Part shown: in pieces, positions 8,211-16,397 of the stretch
Layout of the letters: every line of letters starts with the position of its first letter
How positions within the stretch are numbered: the stretch's first letter is position 1
DNA from: JAHIKV01 sp965195225
GTDB lineage: Bacteria > Planctomycetota > Planctomycetia > Pirellulales > Thermoguttaceae
Direction of reading: 5' to 3'
NCBI GenBank assembly: GCA_965195225.1
Contig: CBDAFL010000248.1
Location: 1-64,000, forward strand
DNA: 64,000 bases
Program-made: the position numbers and the translations under genes
Notes under the pieces: generated by a model
Seen by the model: only the letters and a program-made list of their open reading frames with translations
Databases searched by the model: none
What the model was told of the DNA's origin: nothing

Positions 8211-9512
8211 GTGAAAACCGCAAAAATTTTATGCGTCCTGATCGCAATGTCTTGGATTTGGGCACTGTCGCCCACCTTGGCTCAACGAGTGCAATTTGCC
8301 ACGCCGGTCCAGAACACAGCGTCACCACCCTCACCGGGAACATGGGGTGCAAGTCCTTCTCCAGCAACTACTCCTCCCCCCGCGTCGACGTATAACACGC
8401 CACCGCCTGCGCCGTATTCTCCGTCGCCGCCGGCGCTGCTTTCGTCTCCTCCTTCGCCGACGTATGCCCAACCTGGCGGGACGGCCTCGCCCTATTCGCC
8501 TCAGCCTTATTCAACACCGCAGCCTGCGATCAACATGCCTCCGCCGGGCGTACCGGGCGGAACGATCCAACCGCCGCCGACCAACTGGGATCCTTACGCC
8601 GCTCCCGGCGGCACACCCAGTGCGCTGTTGCAGAATGACCCCTACTTCCAGTCGTCGCCGAACGTCAGCATGGCGAACATGCAGAAGTTCATCCAGCACG
8701 TGGACCTCGACTATCACTGGTTCGCCGGCCACGGCAGCCAAGAGCTGGGCATCAACGACATGGGGCTGAGCGTTACTTTCGCCTTCCCGATGTTCTACAA
8801 CTCGCAGACACCGCTGCTGGTCACGCCGGGCTTTTTCCTGCATTGCTGGGAAGGTCCGGTGTCGATTCCGCAAACGGTGCCGAGCGATCCGTGGCCGGCC
8901 GATCTGCCGCCGCGGACCTACGACGCCTATCTCGATGCCGCCTGGAACCCGCAAGTCACCCCCTGGTTCGGCGCTGAATTGAATTTCCGGATCGGCATAT
9001 ACAGCGATTTCACCCGCGTGACCAGCGACAGCCTCCGCTACATGGGCAAGGGGATGGCGGTGTTAAGATTTTCGCCCCGCATAAGTATCAAGGCGGGCGT
9101 GTGGTATCTCGACCGCAATCAGATAAAAATCCTCCCCGCCGGCGGAATCTGCTGGACGCCGAACGCCGACATCTACTTCAATATCCTCTTTCCCAACCCG
9201 GAAATCAGCAAGCGGCTGACCACTTGGGGAAACACCGAGTGGTGGATGTACGCCGCCGGCGACTACGGCGGCGGCACCTGGATGATCAAACGCAACAGCG
9301 GACTAGGCATTGCCACAGACGACACCTACGACAGCTTCGACTACAACGACATCCGTATCGCGTTGGGACTGAGGTTCGAGACGCTCCGCCATTTGAACGG
9401 ATATTTCGAGGTCGGGTTCGCATGTTCTCGCGAACTGATCTACCGGAGCGGTCTCCCACCCGCGCTCTATCCCAACAACACCGTCTATCTCGGCGCCGGG
9501 TTGTCGTATTGA
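8211..9512 (+). CDS. Secreted outer-membrane barrel-like protein with Pro-rich linker (DUF6268-like)
   Basis: The protein has 433 residues from GTG 8211, which has a good Shine-Dalgarno AAAGGGG; the upstream in-frame ATG-like starts lie in the promoter. A signal peptide (ILCVLIAMSWIWALSPTLAQ) is followed by ~130 residues rich in Pro and Ser. A C-terminal ~290-residue domain then shows alternating strands and ends in an aromatic (AGLSY), as expected for an outer-membrane beta barrel. It is paralogous to the next gene along the whole C-terminal domain, sharing LLVTPGF, DLPPR, GIYSDF, YLDR and GG..WTP. I tentatively assign the DUF6268-type barrel family. No transported substrate is evident. Confidence 0.75.
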   Translation: MKTAKILCVLIAMSWIWALSPTLAQRVQFATPVQNTASPPSPGTWGASPSPATTPPPASTYNTPPPAPYSPSPPALLSSPPSPTYAQPGGTASPYSPQPYSTPQPAINMPPPGVPGGTIQPPPTNWDPYAAPGGTPSALLQNDPYFQSSPNVSMANMQKFIQHVDLDYHWFAGHGSQELGINDMGLSVTFAFPMFYNSQTPLLVTPGFFLHCWEGPVSIPQTVPSDPWPADLPPRTYDAYLDAAWNPQVTPWFGAELNFRIGIYSDFTRVTSDSLRYMGKGMAVLRFSPRISIKAGVWYLDRNQIKILPAGGICWTPNADIYFNILFPNPEISKRLTTWGNTEWWMYAAGDYGGGTWMIKRNSGLGIATDDTYDSFDYNDIRIALGLRFETLRHLNGYFEVGFACSRELIYRSGLPPALYPNNTVYLGAGLSY

Positions 9513-9547
9513 TATCCGCTGAATGTTGAATGATAAACGCTAAATCT

Positions 9548-9605
9548 GTAGGGTGCGTGAAACGCACCATGCGTTACCGGTTGTGGTGCGTTTCACGCAC
9601 CCTAC
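9548..9605. repeat. Palindromic repeat between paralogous genes
   Basis: Arms GTAGGGTGCGTGAAACGCAC and its complement flank a short loop. It is a perfect-arm hairpin in the intergenic spacer and could serve as a terminator. Confidence 0.75.
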
Positions 9606-9644
9606 AAAAATTCACACCTTTTGAGAACTGCTGAATGTTGGATG

Positions 9645-10661
9645 ATGAACGTTAAGTATAGGCTGCTGTTGTCATTCATCATTCTTCATTCATCATTCAT
9701 CATTGCGCATGCCCAGGTCGTCCGTCTTCCGACAGTAGTGCCCGCGGAGGCAGGCTCGCCGGGCCGGCTGGTTTCGCACCCCGACTCGTCGGCCAATATA
9801 CTCCAGATGCCGGGCGAGTTGGGCGTTGCGCCCGCCACTGCTCCGCAAAGCGAGCCGCAACTTCCGCCCGGTGTGCGCAACGGCGTATTTCAGAAACTGC
9901 TCTTCGACGCCACGTGGCTTGCGCCCGGAGGCCGTGACGGCATGGGGATGAACGACTTGCAGTTGCAGTCGATTTTCGCGTTACCCTGTCCGACCATCGA
10001 CTCGCCGCTGCTGATAACGCCCGGTTTCGCGGTGCATTATTTGCAGGGACCGAGCCGCGTCGATCTGCCGCCGCGGCTGCACGAGGGCTACGTCCAATTC
10101 CGGTGGCTTTCGCAGTTGACCCCGAAGTTTGGGCTCGATCTGGCGATAACCCCGGGCGTTTACAGCGATTTCCAACAGGAAGGCTCCGACTCGTTCCGGC
10201 TGACCGGCCACGGCGCGGCCGCCTGGAACTGGACGGATAAAGCCAAGGTGGTACTCGGGGCGGCGTATCTCGACCGGCCCGACGCCGAAGTAATTCCCAT
10301 CGGAGGGGTGGTCTGGACGCCGCACGAGGACGTGAAGTTCGATCTGGTTTTCCCACACCCGAGAATCTCGCGACGCATCTACTGGGCTTGGAACAACTGC
10401 GAAGAGAAACAGGATTGGATTTATGTGGCCGGCGAGTTCGCCGGCGACGCCTGGGCGATCCGCCGAGCCGACGGAAGCGACGATCAAGTCGTGTTGAGCG
10501 ACTATCGAGTCATTCTTGGGCTGGAACGCAAGGTATCCGGCGGGCTGAGTTCCCGCTTCGAGGTCGGTTATGTCTTCAGCCGCCGTATCCGCTACACCAG
10601 CGGCACGCCCGAATACTGGCCCACCGACACCGTAATGCTCCGCGGCGGTTTGACCTATTGA
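9645..10661 (+). CDS. Outer-membrane barrel-like protein, paralogue of the preceding gene
   Basis: The protein has 338 residues from ATG 9645 (an adjacent ATG at 9642 is also possible). The mature region aligns with the upstream gene product: MNDLQLQSIFALP, LLITPGF, DLPPRLHEGY, GVYSDF, AYLDRPDAEVIPIGGVVWTP, FPHPRISRR and a C-terminal aromatic (GGLTY). It lacks the Pro-rich linker. The signal peptide core LLLSFIILHSSFIIAHAQ is encoded by a low-complexity repeat (9672-9704) of the same TCATTCATCATT type found elsewhere as noncoding repeat. The pair probably arose by tandem duplication, and both products are expected in the outer membrane. Confidence 0.72.
   Translation: MNVKYRLLLSFIILHSSFIIAHAQVVRLPTVVPAEAGSPGRLVSHPDSSANILQMPGELGVAPATAPQSEPQLPPGVRNGVFQKLLFDATWLAPGGRDGMGMNDLQLQSIFALPCPTIDSPLLITPGFAVHYLQGPSRVDLPPRLHEGYVQFRWLSQLTPKFGLDLAITPGVYSDFQQEGSDSFRLTGHGAAAWNWTDKAKVVLGAAYLDRPDAEVIPIGGVVWTPHEDVKFDLVFPHPRISRRIYWAWNNCEEKQDWIYVAGEFAGDAWAIRRADGSDDQVVLSDYRVILGLERKVSGGLSSRFEVGYVFSRRIRYTSGTPEYWPTDTVMLRGGLTY
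9672..9704. repeat. TCATTCATCATT low-complexity repeat inside signal-peptide codons
   Basis: Tandem TCATTCATCATT-like units within the 5' coding end of the second barrel gene. The complementary text (TGAATGTTGAATGATGAA) occurs in noncoding DNA at 9516-9537, 9629-9650 and 18801-18832. Confidence 0.75.
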
Positions 10662-10727
10662 CCCCGCTCGCGTAGATTATGCTTTCGCGGGGCGTTTCTT
10701 TTATGTCGCATTGGATTTCTGTAAATC

Positions 10728-11858
10728 ATGTCCGATTTCATATTCGTTACGTGCCAGATCGGCGCCGAGGATGTACTTAAGAAGGAGCTTGCCCGACGTT
10801 GGCCGGCGTTCCGGCTGGCTTTCTCGCGGCCGGGGTTCCTGACATTCAAGCTGCCGCCGGATCACGGCTTGGCGGAGGATTTCGATTTGGAATCGGTCTT
10901 CGCCCAAGCTTATGGGTTCTCGCTCGGAAAAGTAACAAAGAGCGATAGGGTTGGCCGCTCCAGTGGCCAGTATGATGAGCAAACATTGGGGGAAATGACC
11001 GCCGACGTCTGGAAGGCGGTCGAAGGACGGGCGGTCCAGAGAATCCACGTTTGGCAGAAAGACGCCAGAGCGCCGGGAGACCACGGACTCGAGCCTTCGC
11101 TGTCCGAGGAAGCCTCGAACGTACATCGGCTGTTGGTCGAGGCTTGTCCGCATCCCGAACACCTGACCCGAGGCGCCCGGTATCCACATACACCGGCCAG
11201 AGCGGGCGAGTCGATTTTGGATTGCGTCCTGTTGGCGCCAGATCAATGGTGGATCGGCTATCACCGGGCAAACTCGATTTCGTCGCTTTATCCGGGTGGG
11301 ATGATACTGCTCAAGCTGCCGCCGGAGGCAGTCTCGCGGGCGTGGCTGAAAATGGAAGAGGCCTTGCGATGGTCGCAATTGCCGATCCCGCGCGGCGCAC
11401 GGGTAGCCGAGATCGGCAGCGCGCCGGGCGGGGCCAGTCAGGCACTGCTTGCCCGCGGGCTGTGGGTCACCGGAATCGACCCCGCCGAGATGGATCCGGT
11501 CGTGTTGAATCATCCCCGCTTCACTCACATCCGACGCCGCAGCACGCAGGTGCGCAAGCGCGAGTTCCAGAAAATCCGCTGGTTGACGGCCGACATGACC
11601 GTTACCCCGCAATACACGCTGGACGCAATCGAGGCGATTGTCGCGCATCCGCGGGTCAGCATCCGAGGGCTGCTGTTGACGCTAAAACTCACCTGCTGGG
11701 ACTTGGCCGAGCAGTTGCCCGATCATCTTGACCGCATCCGAAGCTGGGGCTTCAACGTAGTCCTGGCGAGGCAGCTCCTTCACAACCGTCGGGAAGTGTG
11801 CGTGGCCGCCCTGCAGCATCCGTTTCATCGAAAACCCTTTCTCGGTCAGCGACGGTAA
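10728..11858 (+). CDS. RlmM-like SAM-dependent RNA 2'-O-methyltransferase
   Basis: The protein has 376 residues. The N-terminal part (FVTCQIGAEDVLKKEL) resembles a THUMP-type RNA-binding region. The C-terminal half is a class I methyltransferase of the FtsJ/RrmJ type with the SAM-binding motif EIGSAPGGASQALL (about 229-242) followed by VTGIDPAEMDP. Candidate catalytic residues are the Asp of LTADM and the Lys of LLTLKL. The arrangement matches RlmM, which 2'-O-methylates C2498 of 23S rRNA, although residues around the target site cannot be checked here. It is a single gene with 66 bases of upstream spacer. Confidence 0.78.
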   Translation: MSDFIFVTCQIGAEDVLKKELARRWPAFRLAFSRPGFLTFKLPPDHGLAEDFDLESVFAQAYGFSLGKVTKSDRVGRSSGQYDEQTLGEMTADVWKAVEGRAVQRIHVWQKDARAPGDHGLEPSLSEEASNVHRLLVEACPHPEHLTRGARYPHTPARAGESILDCVLLAPDQWWIGYHRANSISSLYPGGMILLKLPPEAVSRAWLKMEEALRWSQLPIPRGARVAEIGSAPGGASQALLARGLWVTGIDPAEMDPVVLNHPRFTHIRRRSTQVRKREFQKIRWLTADMTVTPQYTLDAIEAIVAHPRVSIRGLLLTLKLTCWDLAEQLPDHLDRIRSWGFNVVLARQLLHNRREVCVAALQHPFHRKPFLGQRR

Positions 11859-11978
11859 GAGACATAGAACCACTCCGCTTTGCCGATTTGTCAAAGTAGT
11901 AGGGGAGCTTGCGAGTAATTCAAGCTGTGACGGATGTTGCGCCGATTCACGTCATACCGTGGTCCGTGCCATCCCCGA

Positions 11979-12007
11979 TTGACCGGCCCGCAAATCCTCT
12001 CTAAAAT
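11979..12007 (+). promoter_or_regulatory. Sigma70-like promoter for the G(N/D)D-repeat protein
   Basis: TTGACC (11979-11984) and TAAAAT (12002-12007) are separated by 17 bases. The predicted start is near 12014, about 40 bases before the ATG at 12053. Confidence 0.6.
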
Positions 12008-12052
12008 ACCTCGCTTTAACGCTGCTTCCTGGTTGTCACCGCTGGAGATCAC

Positions 12053-14317
12053 TTGATGTCATCCTGTTTACCTCGTCGTCGCGTGGGATATTGGATTCTG
12101 GTTCTCACAGTGGTTTCTTCCCTGCTTGTTGTTGGCGAACCCGTCTTTGCCGCGAGCGACGAGCCTGCCGAGGTGCAAGGCCCAGCCTTGACGATGGAGC
12201 CTAAAAAAACGCCCCAATCCGACAAAGTTGTGCAGACGGAATACTTCAAACATGAGGACAACGCGGCCCGGCCCGACGCGAACGCTGCGTCCGAGGATGC
12301 CGCCGCCGGGACGGAAAAAGTGCCGGACGGGAAGACGGTGAACAAGAAGGCCGCCGATACGGTCGGCGAGCCGCTGGCCCCTGGAATGATGAAATTGTTG
12401 CAAAACGAGATCGTCGCAGGCATTAAACGTCGCGGAGCGACCGACCGGTTCGCCCGTTTTCAGCGCTACGCGATCGGAAAAGTGAATGCCTCGGCCGGCA
12501 AGTACACCGGATCCGAGTTGGCGGGCAACTGCCGGCTGCAATGGTACGACCACCTGATGCGCAACGTGTTGACCGCCCCGGCCGAGGCAGAGCGTTTTAC
12601 CAACGCACTACACGTCGCGGCGCGCGACGACCGCCAGGGGCTTGCCAAGTTGCTCGGCATGGCGGCAGCCAAGCTGGACTTGGGCAAGCGGAAGCCCCGC
12701 CGGCCGATCGCGGCCGAATCTCCGCGGCAGGTGCTGGATGCGATCCAGCAGGCCCTGGGCGAGGCCCAGAGTTCGTATTGCGCCGCTTTGGCCCCGTTGA
12801 GCAAATCGGAAATCCGCGAGCTGTTGGACAACGCAGTCCGCGTGCTTTCGACGCAGAACCGCTTGGGTCACACGCTCGGCAACCGCGGCACCGGGCGGCG
12901 GATGTGCGATCTTATGGAAAAGATGGACCGCGGTGCATTGGCCGACGCCGCCGAGGCCCTGGCCCCGATCGCCGACGTGCGACTGCTCGAACAACTCAAA
13001 TCACTAAACATAAAGCCGCGACCGTCGGTCGTGCCCGGCGTGACGGGTTCCGTTGCCGCGCGGATCGACACGCCCGCCGGCGCGATTGTCGTTGGCGGCA
13101 AGGGACAAAACACCTACGATCTGGACAAGATGCTCGACGTGGCCGCGGTGATCGATTTGGGTGGGAACGACGTTTACAACGAGGGAACGGTCGGTCCGCG
13201 GCGGCCGGTGCTGCTGCTGATCGACCTGGCGGGCAATGACGCCTATCGCGGCGCCAAGCCCGGCATTCAGGGCGGCGCCGTCCTCGGCGTTTCCATGCTG
13301 CTCGACCTGGACGGCGACGACACCTATCAGGCTCAAGAAGTCGCCCAAGGATCGGTGTTGGCGGGTGTCGGAATGTTGGTCGATTACGCCGGCAACGACC
13401 GCTATTACGGAGTTCGACGAATGCAGGGGCAGGCCCTGGGTGGGATCGGACTCTTGGTGGACCGCGCCGGAAACGACGACTACCGTGCGGCGCTTTGGGG
13501 GCAAGGCATGGGCGCGCCGTTGGGGTTCGGACTGCTGGAAGACCTGGACGGCGACGACCACTACTACTGCGGCGGAATGTGGAAAGACTCATACGAGGAA
13601 ACGCCGGGACTGGAGGGTTGGGGGCAGGGCGTCGGCGCGGGACTGCGCCAGGTGGCCAACGGCGGAATCGGAGTGATATTAGACGGCGGCGGAGACGACA
13701 TTTACGAGTTCGACTATCTGGCACACGGCGGCGGATACTGGTGCGGCGTTGGCTTTGCACGAGATTTCGGCGGAAACGACCAACGACTGGTTACTCGAAA
13801 GTCTTTCAAGGGCGGACCGCGGACCGAATCGCATTTTCAGCGGTTCGGCACCGGCTGGGGTTGCCACTACGCAATGGGATTCTTGTTCGACGACGCCGGC
13901 GACGACGTATACGACGGCAAGATAATGAGCACGGGCATGGCTTGGGATTGCTCGATGGGCGTACTCTGCGACTTCGCCGGAAACGACGTGTACAAAACAA
14001 CCGGCGGACTGACGCAAGGAACCGGCGCACAGATGGGTTTTGCAATCCTCTTCGATTACAACGGCGACGACGTTTACCACGGACGCAACCAGGGATATGC
14101 CCCCTCGAGCATCTCGTACCACGACTTGCCCGGCTGCGGCGGCAACTTCAGCTTCGTCGTCGATTACGGCGGCAAGGACGCATACGGATGCGGCGCGCGA
14201 AACAGCAGCTATATTCAGCGAGGAAGCGCGGGCGGATTCGTCATCGACCGGCCGCGACAGGACAAGTCGGATTCAACGGCGAACCACTCGCCGTCGGAAA
14301 ACACCGCCGGCTCATAA
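12053..14317 (+). CDS. Secreted protein with twelve D-x-x-G-(N/D)-D-x-Y repeats
   Basis: The protein has 754 residues. A signal peptide lies at about 11-33 (ILVLTVVSSLLVVGEPVFA). A mainly helical region spans 110-330. Twelve copies of a turn motif D-x-x-G-(N/D/K)-D-x-Y follow, with the first Asp at 368, 391, 418, 444, 470, 497, 544, 571, 613, 640, 668 and 704. The common period is 26-28 residues, with a G-x-G-x-L strand before each turn. This is not a canonical RTX nonapeptide but the Asp/Gly/Asn turns look able to bind Ca2+, and the regularity suggests a beta-solenoid. Copy 8 ends in Gln-Arg instead of x-Tyr. A 20-bp piece of a palindromic intergenic repeat lies inside the gene (13012-13031). 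No function is known to me; an extracellular or surface role is inferred. Confidence 0.75.
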   Translation: MMSSCLPRRRVGYWILVLTVVSSLLVVGEPVFAASDEPAEVQGPALTMEPKKTPQSDKVVQTEYFKHEDNAARPDANAASEDAAAGTEKVPDGKTVNKKAADTVGEPLAPGMMKLLQNEIVAGIKRRGATDRFARFQRYAIGKVNASAGKYTGSELAGNCRLQWYDHLMRNVLTAPAEAERFTNALHVAARDDRQGLAKLLGMAAAKLDLGKRKPRRPIAAESPRQVLDAIQQALGEAQSSYCAALAPLSKSEIRELLDNAVRVLSTQNRLGHTLGNRGTGRRMCDLMEKMDRGALADAAEALAPIADVRLLEQLKSLNIKPRPSVVPGVTGSVAARIDTPAGAIVVGGKGQNTYDLDKMLDVAAVIDLGGNDVYNEGTVGPRRPVLLLIDLAGNDAYRGAKPGIQGGAVLGVSMLLDLDGDDTYQAQEVAQGSVLAGVGMLVDYAGNDRYYGVRRMQGQALGGIGLLVDRAGNDDYRAALWGQGMGAPLGFGLLEDLDGDDHYYCGGMWKDSYEETPGLEGWGQGVGAGLRQVANGGIGVILDGGGDDIYEFDYLAHGGGYWCGVGFARDFGGNDQRLVTRKSFKGGPRTESHFQRFGTGWGCHYAMGFLFDDAGDDVYDGKIMSTGMAWDCSMGVLCDFAGNDVYKTTGGLTQGTGAQMGFAILFDYNGDDVYHGRNQGYAPSSISYHDLPGCGGNFSFVVDYGGKDAYGCGARNSSYIQRGSAGGFVIDRPRQDKSDSTANHSPSENTAGS
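13012..13031 (+). repeat. Half-copy of palindromic repeat within coding sequence
   Basis: AAAGCCGCGACCGTCGGTCG matches exactly the left arm of the intergenic hairpin at 14328-14391. Here it encodes the KPRPSV stretch between the helical part and the repeat part of the protein. Confidence 0.75.
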
Positions 14318-14327
14318 TCCCACACAC

Positions 14328-14391
14328 AAAGCCGCGACCGTCGGTCGCGCAGAACAATAACGCAGATGGCGCGACCACCGGTCGCGGCTTT
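14328..14391. repeat. Palindromic repeat (AAAGCCGCGACC family)
   Basis: Arms AAAGCCGCGACCG.. and ..CGGTCGCGGCTTT flank an AT-rich loop. Partial copies occur at 13012-13031 (inside a gene) and 62745-62768. An in-frame ATG at 14366 inside the repeat is an unlikely start for the next gene. Confidence 0.8.
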
Positions 14392-14401
14392 ATACAACGG
14401 A

Positions 14402-15535
14402 ATGTTTATGACCATTCGCATATTAGCTTTATGTATTCTTTTGTCGTTTGGAACCGCTATCCGGGCCGACGACGCGCCGTCGAAAGCCGACGCCAAGCCG
14501 GAGCAAACCGCGACGGAGCCGAAGCCGACGCTTAGTTCGGAAATGGCGGCGCTGAGAGACCGCGTCCGAAGTGTCCTGGCGGCGCACTCGCGGCAAACCT
14601 TCAACACCCGCGACAACTCCGCCACGGAAATCCTCGGCCGTTGCCTGGCCTTCGGGTGCGAGGCCGAGGTCTCGCTGAAATCGCCCCGTGGGCAGCGCAT
14701 CAACGGCATCACCTGCCTCTGCTGGAACTATCCCTGCGCCGGCTACAACATGCTCGGTTACAGCCGGGAGCATATCGCCGCGCGGATCGGCTACGGATAC
14801 CAAGAGCATCCGGGCGAGTTCCTGGCAATGCTGGCGATGTCGCGAGTCCCGGCCGATTATCCGGTCCGCGTCGGCAAGGACGTGCGGAAGGTGTCCGATC
14901 TGGTCGAGGCGGAAAAACTCGGCTGCCGCGAAGGGAGCGATAAGTCGCTCGCCTTGATCGGATTGAGCTATTACCTCGACGAACCCGTATGGCAAAACGA
15001 TTTGGGCCAACAGTGGTCGATCGAGCGGATCATCAAGGAAGAGCTTGCCCAGCCGGTACTGACCGCGCCGGAGGGTGGATTGAATCGGCTGATGGGGATT
15101 AGCTACGCGGTCGAGCGACGCGAAAAAAAGGACCGGCCGATCGAAGGTCAATTCAAGCGGGCGAAGAAGTACATCGACGAGTATCAGGATTACGCCCTGA
15201 AGTTGCAAAACTCCGACGGCGGTTGGGGGCCGCATTTTCTCGCGGCAAAAAGCACCGCCGGCGACCCGGCCGCCAAGTTGCGGGCGACCGGCCGCGTACT
15301 CGAATGGTTGGCCCTCTCATTGCCCGACCAGCGGCTGCAAGACCCCCATGTGGTCAATTCCGTGAACTATCTGACCCGATTGTTGGGAAGTCAGCGCTAC
15401 CGACGGAATACCCCTTCGCTTAACACGCAAGAAATCGTTTCCCTCTGTCACGCGCTACACGCCCTGGCGATCTACAACCAGCGAGTATTCAAGCCGTTCG
15501 ACGTCGGGGAGAAGCCCGAGCCGGCAAGTGCGTAG
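14402..15535 (+). CDS. Secreted alpha-toroid protein, terpene-cyclase-like repeats
   Basis: The protein has 377 residues from ATG 14402 (or ATG 14408). A longer start at 14366 would translate the flanking repeat and is rejected. A signal peptide is visible (IRILALCILLSFGTAIRA). The body is helical. A YALKLQNSDGGWG segment about residue 270 resembles the QW repeat (QxxxGxW) of squalene/prenyltransferase alpha-alpha toroids, and LRATGRVLEWLALSL helices follow. Three Cys in a GITCLCWNYPCAG cluster may form disulfides. It follows the G(N/D)D-repeat gene by 84 bases and may be co-transcribed. No catalytic function can be assigned. Confidence 0.68.
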   Translation: MFMTIRILALCILLSFGTAIRADDAPSKADAKPEQTATEPKPTLSSEMAALRDRVRSVLAAHSRQTFNTRDNSATEILGRCLAFGCEAEVSLKSPRGQRINGITCLCWNYPCAGYNMLGYSREHIAARIGYGYQEHPGEFLAMLAMSRVPADYPVRVGKDVRKVSDLVEAEKLGCREGSDKSLALIGLSYYLDEPVWQNDLGQQWSIERIIKEELAQPVLTAPEGGLNRLMGISYAVERREKKDRPIEGQFKRAKKYIDEYQDYALKLQNSDGGWGPHFLAAKSTAGDPAAKLRATGRVLEWLALSLPDQRLQDPHVVNSVNYLTRLLGSQRYRRNTPSLNTQEIVSLCHALHALAIYNQRVFKPFDVGEKPEPASA

Positions 15536-15663
15536 TTGGGACTGATTGTTAATCTTCTTTTGCCCCGGGTGAATGCACCCTGGGCACGGCCCGATGAGTC
15601 CATTCACCTCTCATCGCCGTATTCACGGCTGGCAAGATTGACCGCTACACCATATCATGCCAA

Positions 15664-16083
15664 CTAATGAGCCGTGGGAGCACCCGCCTCCCAATCCTCG
15701 ATAAGTAGGTTCGATACTCTCTTGAACTCTCCCGTGTTGTGAGTCACCAAGATTAAACCATTGGCGATGGCGATTGAGGCAATAAGCAGATCGTGGGCAC
15801 CGATCATGGCGCCGGTTCGCTCAAGTTCCGCGCGAATGGGACCATAGATTCGAGCGGCCGCGTCATCGAATGTAAGTGAACGAAAGCGGCTCCAAAATTC
15901 ATCGAGGGCCGGCATCGTTTTCCCAGGCGACCGGCTCTTGGCAACACCAAACAGCAATTCCGCCCGGACTATCGAACAGACGGCGATTTGGTCGTCGCCG
16001 GTTGAATCCATCCGTCCGCGCAGCGCGGTGGAACGCCCATTGAGGTATACGATGCAAGGATTTGTGTCCAGCAAGAACATCAT
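15664..16083 (-). CDS. vapC: VapC-type PIN-domain toxin
   Basis: The protein has 139 residues starting at ATG 16083, whose start overlaps the stop of the upstream antitoxin gene (ATGA). PIN-domain acidic residues are visible: LLDTN at the N-terminus, SIVRAELLFGV in the middle, GAHDLLIASIA and THNTGEF near the C-terminus. PIN toxins are Mg2+-dependent RNases that usually cleave tRNA or rRNA. The longer in-frame start at 16179 would lie within the antitoxin gene and is rejected. Confidence 0.85.
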   Translation of the reverse strand: MMFLLDTNPCIVYLNGRSTALRGRMDSTGDDQIAVCSIVRAELLFGVAKSRSPGKTMPALDEFWSRFRSLTFDDAAARIYGPIRAELERTGAMIGAHDLLIASIAIANGLILVTHNTGEFKRVSNLLIEDWEAGAPTAH

Positions 16084-16331
16084 GCCGACCAATCGCGCTG
16101 CTGAAGAGGCAAATCCGGCGGTTCCTCCAACCCCAACCCGGCGCATGAACCGTAAGTTTGCTGGATGAAGTCGTGCCAATCCGAACGATTGGCGACGCCT
16201 TGCGTCTTGGGTTCCGGCAGCGGCTGAATCGTCACCATGACTCGCGCTTTAGCGTCGTTGGTTCCGAGCGGAACTCGCAACTCAAGAACGCCATCGCTTC
16301 CCACCTCGGACTCTAATTGGATGGATTTCAT
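16080..16331 (-). CDS. vapB: Antitoxin partner of VapC
   Basis: The protein has 83 residues encoded immediately upstream of the PIN toxin, with a four-base overlap. The N-terminus (MKSIQLESEVGSDGVLELRVPLG) fits a small beta-rich DNA-binding antitoxin start, and the C-terminus (WHDFIQQTYGSCAG) would be the toxin-binding tail. The sequence class is not the classic AbrB VapB. The assignment relies on size, order and coupling. Confidence 0.75.
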   Translation of the reverse strand: MKSIQLESEVGSDGVLELRVPLGTNDAKARVMVTIQPLPEPKTQGVANRSDWHDFIQQTYGSCAGLGLEEPPDLPLQQRDWSA

Positions 16332-16397
16332 AGCAGCCCTCCCTAGGAAACGCTCGCACTATGAATTGTATCATCAACCCACACGAGTGGGAAGCGG

